This document shows positions 58,952 through 64,000 of a DNA stretch of 64,000 nt, in pieces. The stretch comes from Micromonospora sp. NBRC 110009. GTDB lineage: Bacteria > Actinomycetota > Actinomycetes > Mycobacteriales > Micromonosporaceae. Under the pieces are notes generated by a model. The model was given only the letters and a program-made list of their open reading frames with translations, was not told the origin of the DNA and did no database searches. The DNA lies in NCBI RefSeq assembly GCF_030518795.1, contig NZ_CP130427.1, positions 2,976,001-3,040,000 on the forward strand. Direction: 5' to 3'. Each line of letters opens with the position of its first letter. The first letter of the stretch is position 1. The translations under genes and the position numbers were made by a program.

Positions 58952-60178
58952 ATGAGCGGTATGGGGGATCGGGAAGGCGGTGGACCGGGGCAGGACCTGT
59001 TGCAACGTCGTGAGGACGTGCGGCAGGCCAACTTCCTGGAGCTGTTCGTCGACCTGGTGTTGGTGTTCGCCCTCGCCGGGGTGGTCAGCCGGGTCGCGCG
59101 GGACCTGATCAACGATGACGTTGTCGTGCGATGGCGGGCGATGGCCTACATGCTCGTGCTGTCGCTGCCGCTGATCTGGTTGTGGATCACGACCGCGCAC
59201 ATCACCAGCTGGTTCGACCCCCGTCGCCGCAAGATCCAGTGGATCGTGCTGGCCAGTGCGTTCGGGCTGCTGGTCATGTCGACCTCGCTGCCGTCCGCGT
59301 TCATCGGCCGCGGGTTGGCGTTCGTGCTGCCGTACGTGATCCTGCAGTTGGGCCGGCCGCTCATCCTGATACCCGCGCTGCGCGGACACCCCCTGCAACA
59401 GATCTACCGCCGGTCGCTGCCCTGGCACGTGGTCTCGGCGGGGATCCTTGTCGCCGGCGCGGCCGTCAGTGGCGGTGCCCGGGCCGCTCTCTGGGGGGCC
59501 GCCGTGACCGTGGACATCGTCTCCGCGCAGCTACGCTGGCCGGCACCGGGGATGGCCGGGCCGCCGGTCAGCGCGTGGGCCACGGACAGCAAGCACCACC
59601 TGCCCGAGCGCTATCAGCAACTCCTGATGATCGCCCTCGGCGAAACCGTGCTCGCCGTCGGCACCACCTTCACCAACGAACCGATCAGCCCGGCGACCTC
59701 CGCGCTGCTGGTGGTGACGTTCGTGTCGACGGTGCTGCTCTGGCGCATCTACTTCTACCGCTCCGGGCAGATCCTCGCCGAAGCCCTCGCCACCGCCAGG
59801 GACCGGGACGCCGCCGGCCGCGCCACCGGCACTGCCCACGTCGTCATGGTGCTGGGCATCGTCGCCACCGCCGTCGGCTTCGAGGCGGTGCTGAAACACC
59901 CGCAGGGCCTGCCTGAGCCCGCGTGGCTCGTCGCCAGCCTCGGCGGCCCGGCACTGTTCCTCTACGGCCGCATCCGGCTGGAACGCATCGTGTTCAACCG
60001 GCTCTCGCGCCGCCGCGTCGTCGCCATCGCCGCCCTGGCAGCCGCCGCCATCCCCCTGGACTTCGCCCCGCCGCTAGCCTCTCCGATCGTCGCCGGACTC
60101 ATACTGCTCGCCGTCGCCCTCGCCGACGCCCACCACTCCGCCGGCCGTCCCCCCGAGGCCCCCTCCCCGGCGCACTAG
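58952..60178 (+). CDS. Low temperature requirement protein A (LtrA) family
   Basis: 408 residues. A soluble N-terminus with QANFLELFVDLVLVFALAGV is the LtrA hallmark. About 10-12 hydrophobic helices follow. HLPERYQQLLMIALGETVLA (His-Glu) is the conserved central motif of the family. LtrA was linked to cold growth in Listeria, but the biochemical role is unknown. ATG at 58952 fits; SD is weak. It stands alone between the VOC gene and a 643-base non-coding stretch. Confidence 0.85.
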   Translation: MSGMGDREGGGPGQDLLQRREDVRQANFLELFVDLVLVFALAGVVSRVARDLINDDVVVRWRAMAYMLVLSLPLIWLWITTAHITSWFDPRRRKIQWIVLASAFGLLVMSTSLPSAFIGRGLAFVLPYVILQLGRPLILIPALRGHPLQQIYRRSLPWHVVSAGILVAGAAVSGGARAALWGAAVTVDIVSAQLRWPAPGMAGPPVSAWATDSKHHLPERYQQLLMIALGETVLAVGTTFTNEPISPATSALLVVTFVSTVLLWRIYFYRSGQILAEALATARDRDAAGRATGTAHVVMVLGIVATAVGFEAVLKHPQGLPEPAWLVASLGGPALFLYGRIRLERIVFNRLSRRRVVAIAALAAAAIPLDFAPPLASPIVAGLILLAVALADAHHSAGRPPEAPSPAH

Positions 60179-60821
60179 GTGTACTGCCCGGGGGCCTTCC
60201 TTCCGGCCGGCTGGATTCCTCGACCGACCGCCGCGCCGTCGGGGGCGGGCCCCGCGGCAGGGGCCCACGTCCTGGATGAGCGGAGGCCGTCAGAGGCCGA
60301 ACATCGAGCGGCAGGCCGACAGCCCGTCGACCCTCGCCGCCGGCCGTACCTGCTGAGTCCACTCTTCCCTGGTGAGCCGTAGGCGGTCGGACACGAGGGC
60401 CTCGCCGCCGCGCGCGTCGGGTTATCGCGAGAGAAGGTCAGGGGTGTGCCGACCCGGGTGGCCGGCTGGGTGGAGTCGGATTCGCGCGGACGGGTTGCCC
60501 GGTGAGCTGGGTGAGTTATGGTGGTCGATGCGACGGCTCGCGGGGCGACGTACCGGGCCGCCCCTGATGGTCCCTGATGGCCGGACCCGAGGTGACATCG
60601 CCGGATTTGTGCTGTTGGTGTGATTGAGCGATTCGCGGACAGGGTCAGCCGGGCGGTCCAGGCCGGGGACCTGACACGACGAGATGGTGGGTGCTGGGCC
60701 GAACGGCGGAACCTGACCGAAACTCGGGCTGCCCTCGGCCTCCCCGCTTTGCTGCCCGTGCGCCGTGTGGCACGATCGTGGAACCTCACCATCCTTGCGA
60801 CATTCCCCGACAGGAGCAATC
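60179..60821. other. 643-base stretch without a confident gene
   Basis: Open frames exist on both strands, but codon-position GC and composition are not gene-like and no motif is recognised. No strong hairpin or promoter was found. It may contain the leader for the small gene at 60822. Confidence 0.4.
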
Positions 60822-60953
60822 ATGTCTGGTCGAAGGCTGGGCCTGCTGCTCGGCTCGCTCCTCCTGCTCGCCGGTGTCCTCGTCGGTGCGGGCACCCTCA
60901 CTCCCGATGTGCAGCTCACCGACGTCATCTGGGCCGCCGGCATCTTGCAGTAA
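60822..60953 (+). CDS. Small one-helix membrane or exported peptide, 43 residues
   Basis: MSGRRLGLLLGSLLLLAGVL then VGAGTLTPDVQLTDVIWAAG. A basic start and one hydrophobic helix suggest a membrane peptide or uncleaved signal. ATG at 60822 has CAGGAG 5 bases upstream. It is 34 bases before the GGDEF-EAL gene and may share its transcript. No family known. Confidence 0.55.
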   Translation: MSGRRLGLLLGSLLLLAGVLVGAGTLTPDVQLTDVIWAAGILQ

Positions 60954-60987
60954 CCCACGGCGGGGCGGTGCCGAGTAGGGGAGTGGT

Positions 60988-63510
60988 ATGGCGGGCCCAG
61001 ACCAACAACGCAGGTCGACGGAACGCGCCTGGCTCATCACCGCACCCCTGACGCTTCTTGCCGTCGTCTTCAGCACCGCGGTCGCCCTCATCTCCGATGA
61101 GCCCGTCGGTGAGTGGCTCCTGGCGCTGGTTCTCTTCGTGGCCATAACGGCCGTCAGCGTCCCGGTGCTGAACTTCATCGTCCGGCGCCAGTCGATGGTC
61201 GTGACACTGACCGAGGTGCCGCTGGTGGTGGCGCTCTTCTTCCTGCCGCCGCTGACGGTCGTCGTGATCTACACCCTCTCGTCGCTGGCCCGTTACTCCT
61301 GGCAGCGGTTCGCCCCGGCGAAGTTGTGGTTCAACGTGGCCAAGGCTGCGGCAGCCACCTCCCTGGCCGGCCTTCTCCTGCTCGCCCTACCACCGCTGGA
61401 AGGCGTGGGTCCGGGGACCTGGGGAATTCTCTTCCTCGCCGTCAACACCATCACGCTGGTCAGCGTGGTGTCGGTGGTCGGCGTGAACGTGCTGCTGCAG
61501 GGTTGGCAGGCGGGCCGGGAAATGCTGCGTACCACTCCTTCGGTCTTCCTGACCACCTCCATCAACGCCTCGGTGGGCCTGCTCATCCTGATCGCGTTGT
61601 ACACGACATGGTGGTCCGCGCTGCTGCTGGCCGCGCTCTTCGCAGCGCTCGTTCCGGTCTACCGGTCGTACTCCCAGTTCTTCCAGCAGCACCGCACGTT
61701 GACCGGCATCTACGACCTGTCCCGCGTGATCACCACCAGCACCGAGGGTGCCCTCGGGGATGTCCTGCTCGGTCGGGTCCGGGCGCTCATGCAGGCCGAG
61801 TACGCGACGCTCTGGTTGCCAGCCCAGGGTCGGCATCCCGAGGTGCTGCTCACCGCCCGCGTCGACACCACCGGGCTGCTGGATGTCGCCCCGACCCCGG
61901 CGGCGTTCCGGGAGCAGGCTCGCGACCTTGGGCGGACCCTCTCGACCGGGCGGCTGCTCGGGGGCGACAGTGCGCTGCGCGGCGTCGCCGACGCGAACCA
62001 GGTCAAGGACGCGATCGTCGTGCCACTCCGCTCGGGTCAGGCGGTGATCGGCACTCTCGAGGTGATCAACCGGCTCAGCGACATCGGCCACTTCGCGCCC
62101 AGCGACATCCCGGTCTTCGAGACGGTCGCCGCACACGCCGCGATCGCGCTGGAAAACTCCCGCCTGGTGGACCGGCTGCGGCACGACGCGAACCACGACG
62201 GGCTCACCAAGCTGCCCAACCGTCGGCGGATCACCGCGGCGGTGGCCGACGCGGTCAAGATCGCGGCACCCGGCGAGGTGGTGGCGCTGCTGCTGTTCGA
62301 TGTGGACGGGCTGCGTCAGGTCAACGAGTCGCTCGGCCACGCGGCCGGGGACAAGGTCCTCGTCGAGGTCGCCGAGCGGCTGCGCGCCTGCGCGCCCTCC
62401 TCGGCGCTGGTCGGCCGGGCCGGCGGCGACGAGTTCCTGGTCACCCTGCGGCTGGAGAGCGCCGAGGCGGCGCTGGAGCTGGCCGGGCAGCTACGCGAGC
62501 AGATCCGCGACGAGATGGTCTTCGACGCCCTCACCCTGGACGTGGACACCGCGGTCGGGGTGGCCGTGCACCCCGACCACGGCAGCGATGCGGTGGCCCT
62601 GCTGCAGCGGGTGGACCTGGCGGCGTCGGCGGCCAAGTCCGTCCCGGGCAACGTGCAGCTCTACAGCCCGGCGCTGGAGTCCCGGTCGCTGCGCCGGCTC
62701 GGCCTCGCCGGCGACCTGCGCCGGGCGTTGGACGACGGCGCGCTGGAGGTCTACTTCCAGCCCAAGATGACGCTGCGGGACCGTCGCCTGGTCGGGGTGG
62801 AGTGCCTGGCCCGCTGGGACCACCCCGCGCACGGCACGGTGGCCCCGGACGACTTCGTGGCGGTGGCCGAGCACACCGGCCAGCTGGGGCGGCTCACCGA
62901 GTTCGTGCTCCGGGAGAGCCTGCGCCGCAGCCGGGACTGGGGGCACGGCGAGCAACCGCTCGCCGTCTCGGTCAACCTGGCCGCCCGTACCCTCACCGAT
63001 CAGCATTTCCCCGCCGTGGTGCGGGACCTGCTCGAGGAGTACGGCGTGCCGCCGCAACGGCTCACCCTGGAGATCACCGAGGCCGGGGTGCTGGATGGCA
63101 CCGAACGTCCGATCCCCACCCTGCGACGCCTTCGCGACCTCGGGGTCCGGCTCTCCGTGGACGACTTCGGCACCGGGAACTCGTCCCTGGCGCAACTGCG
63201 CCGGCTGCCGGTGCACGAGGTGAAGGTCGACCGGTCCTTCGTGCAGGGAATGGCGACCGACCCGGGCGACCTGGCGATCGTGAACGCCGTGGTGACCCTC
63301 TCGCAGCAGTTCGGCCTGGCGGTGGTGGCCGAGGGCGTGGAGAGCGAGCTGACCCTGGAGCTGCTCCAGGACATCGGCTGCGAGATCGGCCAGGGATTCC
63401 TGTTCAGCCGGCCGCTGCCGTACGAGCGGCTGGAGGCCTGGTTCGGCGCCCAGGTGGACCCGGAGACGATCTCGGCCAGCGAGCTGCCTCGCCTGCGTGT
63501 GGTGCCCTGA
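60988..63510 (+). CDS. Membrane GAF-GGDEF-EAL cyclic-di-GMP enzyme
   Basis: 840 residues. Six to seven N-terminal helices (residues about 15-230) form a membrane sensor-like region. A GAF domain follows (about 235-390), then GGDEF with the intact motif RAGGDEFLV near residue 478, and EAL (about 575-825) with GVECLARWDHP, EITEAGVLD, DDFGTGNSS and AEGVES. The EAL motif is ECL, but the metal-binding Glu and Asp residues remain, so both activities may persist. No RxxD inhibitory site precedes GGDEF. ATG at 60988 follows AGTAGGGGAG. It would make or degrade c-di-GMP. Confidence 0.9.
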   Translation: MAGPDQQRRSTERAWLITAPLTLLAVVFSTAVALISDEPVGEWLLALVLFVAITAVSVPVLNFIVRRQSMVVTLTEVPLVVALFFLPPLTVVVIYTLSSLARYSWQRFAPAKLWFNVAKAAAATSLAGLLLLALPPLEGVGPGTWGILFLAVNTITLVSVVSVVGVNVLLQGWQAGREMLRTTPSVFLTTSINASVGLLILIALYTTWWSALLLAALFAALVPVYRSYSQFFQQHRTLTGIYDLSRVITTSTEGALGDVLLGRVRALMQAEYATLWLPAQGRHPEVLLTARVDTTGLLDVAPTPAAFREQARDLGRTLSTGRLLGGDSALRGVADANQVKDAIVVPLRSGQAVIGTLEVINRLSDIGHFAPSDIPVFETVAAHAAIALENSRLVDRLRHDANHDGLTKLPNRRRITAAVADAVKIAAPGEVVALLLFDVDGLRQVNESLGHAAGDKVLVEVAERLRACAPSSALVGRAGGDEFLVTLRLESAEAALELAGQLREQIRDEMVFDALTLDVDTAVGVAVHPDHGSDAVALLQRVDLAASAAKSVPGNVQLYSPALESRSLRRLGLAGDLRRALDDGALEVYFQPKMTLRDRRLVGVECLARWDHPAHGTVAPDDFVAVAEHTGQLGRLTEFVLRESLRRSRDWGHGEQPLAVSVNLAARTLTDQHFPAVVRDLLEEYGVPPQRLTLEITEAGVLDGTERPIPTLRRLRDLGVRLSVDDFGTGNSSLAQLRRLPVHEVKVDRSFVQGMATDPGDLAIVNAVVTLSQQFGLAVVAEGVESELTLELLQDIGCEIGQGFLFSRPLPYERLEAWFGAQVDPETISASELPRLRVVP

Positions 63511-63606
63511 GCTGCCGATACGGCACAATAGGGGATCCGATTTCACCTCGGCGGCGAGGTCGTGTACTGTTTCCTCTGCGCGACACCCCACGGGGTGATC
63601 GGGCAG

Positions 63607-63679
63607 GCCCCCTTAGCTCAGTCGGCAGAGCGTCTCCATGGTAAGGAGAAGGTCTACGGTTCGATTCCGTAAGGGGGCT
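63607..63679 (+). tRNA. tRNA-Thr (anticodon GGT)
   Basis: 73 bases. Acceptor GCCCCCT (63607-63613) pairs with AGGGGGC (63672-63678). The anticodon loop ATGGTAA gives GGT, and the T-arm TACGG-TTCGATT-CCGTA is intact. No CCA is encoded. Confidence 0.95.
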
Positions 63680-63704
63680 CAAAGGGTCCGGCTGGACCCG
63701 TCAC

Positions 63705-63777
63705 GGCGGTGTAGCTCAGATGGCAGAGCAAGCGGCTCATAATCGCTGTGTCGCCGGTTCAAGTCCGGCCACCGCTA
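63705..63777 (+). tRNA. tRNA-Met (elongator, anticodon CAT)
   Basis: 73 bases. Acceptor GGCGGTG pairs with CACCGCT (last pair G-U). The loop CTCATAA gives CAT. The first pair and A-rich T-loop fit elongator rather than initiator Met. It lies 25 bases after tRNA-Thr, so both are probably cut from one transcript. Confidence 0.93.
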
Positions 63778-63813
63778 CTCTCGTCCTCCGGGTTCGCCCG
63801 GTGGTCGGTGGGA

Positions 63814-63832
63814 TGGGCGCCACAGGCGCCCA
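63814..63832 (+). terminator. Hairpin terminator of the tRNA-Thr/Met transcript
   Basis: TGGGCGCC (63814-63821) pairs with GGCGCCCA (63825-63832) around ACA, and is followed by CTTTG. Confidence 0.65.
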
Positions 63833-63834
63833 CT

Positions 63835-63864
63835 TTGCATGTCTGCGCCATCAGCGCGTAGGCT
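63835..63864 (+). promoter_or_regulatory. Promoter for rpmG
   Basis: TTGCAT (63835-63840), an 18-base spacer and TAGGCT (63859-63864). The rpmG start is 45 bases further on, with GAGGAAGG in between. Confidence 0.65.
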
Positions 63865-63908
63865 CATGCGCCGTAGTTGTTACCCGTTAGCGAGGAAGGC
63901 ACTCCGCC

Positions 63909-64000
63909 GTGGCGAAGGCGACCGATGTCCGGCCGAAGATCACTTTGGCGTGTGTGGAGTGCAAGGAGCGCAACTACATCACGCGCAAGAACCGTCGTAA
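63909..64000 (+). CDS. rpmG: 50S ribosomal protein L33, N-terminal part
   Basis: GTG at 63909 gives [18 protein letters not shown] then [13 protein letters not shown] up to the window end. The CVEC pair is the first half of the zinc site of the C+ form of L33. SD GAGGAAGG is 10 bases upstream. The gene runs off the window. In actinobacteria rpmG often follows tRNA-Thr/tRNA-Met and precedes secE-nusG. Confidence 0.95.
   Translation, partial: MAKATDVRPKITLACVECKERNYITRKNRR

Noticed and set aside
60175..60819. 214-codon minus-strand frame in the gap before 60822
   Set aside because: Composition is Arg/Ser/Pro-rich with no motif and poor codon bias.

Overview
This is a very GC-rich actinobacterial chromosome segment, most likely from Micromonospora or a close relative in the Micromonosporaceae. 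The evidence is GTG/TTG starts, almost exclusive G/C in third codon positions, ATGA/GTGA start-stop overlaps inside operons, actinobacteria-specific families (DUF3107, DUF3152, MoeZ, SARP, SigE-type ECF sigma), and intergenic palindromes and 'SERSER'-type repeats that I associate with Micromonospora. No plasmid or phage structural genes, CRISPR array, IS element or intact integrase was seen.

Layout. 1-3.9 kb: the end of a branched-chain amino-acid-type ABC importer operon (binding-protein C-terminus, livG, livF, livH, livM), with overlapping genes. 4-12.2 kb: an SDR oxidoreductase, a LppX/LprG-like lipoprotein divergent from a SARP regulator fused to membrane helices and a HhH domain, a RecQ-like helicase with a phosphoribosyltransferase-like tail, a 53-bp tandem repeat, and a copper-chaperone pair. 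12.2-28.8 kb: a conserved actinobacterial neighbourhood resembling M. tuberculosis Rv3203-Rv3211: DEAD helicase, ferritin-like protein, DUF3107, TetR, alpha/beta hydrolase, two tandem DUF3152 metalloprotease-like genes, moeZ and an alkyltransferase-like (ATL) gene. A 1020-residue low-complexity protein, a squalene-cyclase-repeat protein and proA/proB are also in this stretch.

28.8-35.8 kb: a GPH-type transporter, a sphingosine-phosphate-lyase-like PLP enzyme, two secreted paralogues (one frameshifted), and an ECF sigma factor overlapping a gene for a membrane-anchored surface protein that carries the same kind of module. 35.9-49.1 kb: a partial complex I set (nuoB, C, H, I, J, K, L, M, N). 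It lacks nuoA, nuoD and nuoEFG and is interrupted by DUF2252, a zinc dehydrogenase, a glutathionyl-hydroquinone-reductase-like gene and a SnoaL-like gene. 49.2-54.4 kb: htpX, two MFS transporters, a 31-codon membrane gene antisense to a merR tail, a small CC-motif gene, and a YajQ-family gene.

54.5-63.8 kb: tRNA-Tyr, followed by a visibly lower-GC segment (about 54.6-57.5 kb) with a YdcF-like gene, a GrpB-family gene, gene debris, short repeats and a frameshifted membrane gene. Imperfect direct repeats flank it. Then come a methyltransferase, a VOC protein, LtrA, a small membrane peptide, a GAF-GGDEF-EAL protein, tRNA-Thr, tRNA-Met and the start of rpmG. tRNA-Tyr is the attB of the integrative element SLP1 in Streptomyces coelicolor, so the junction looks like an old integration site.

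Coordinates were worked out by reading the sequence. Family names rest on recognised motifs and length, with no database search.
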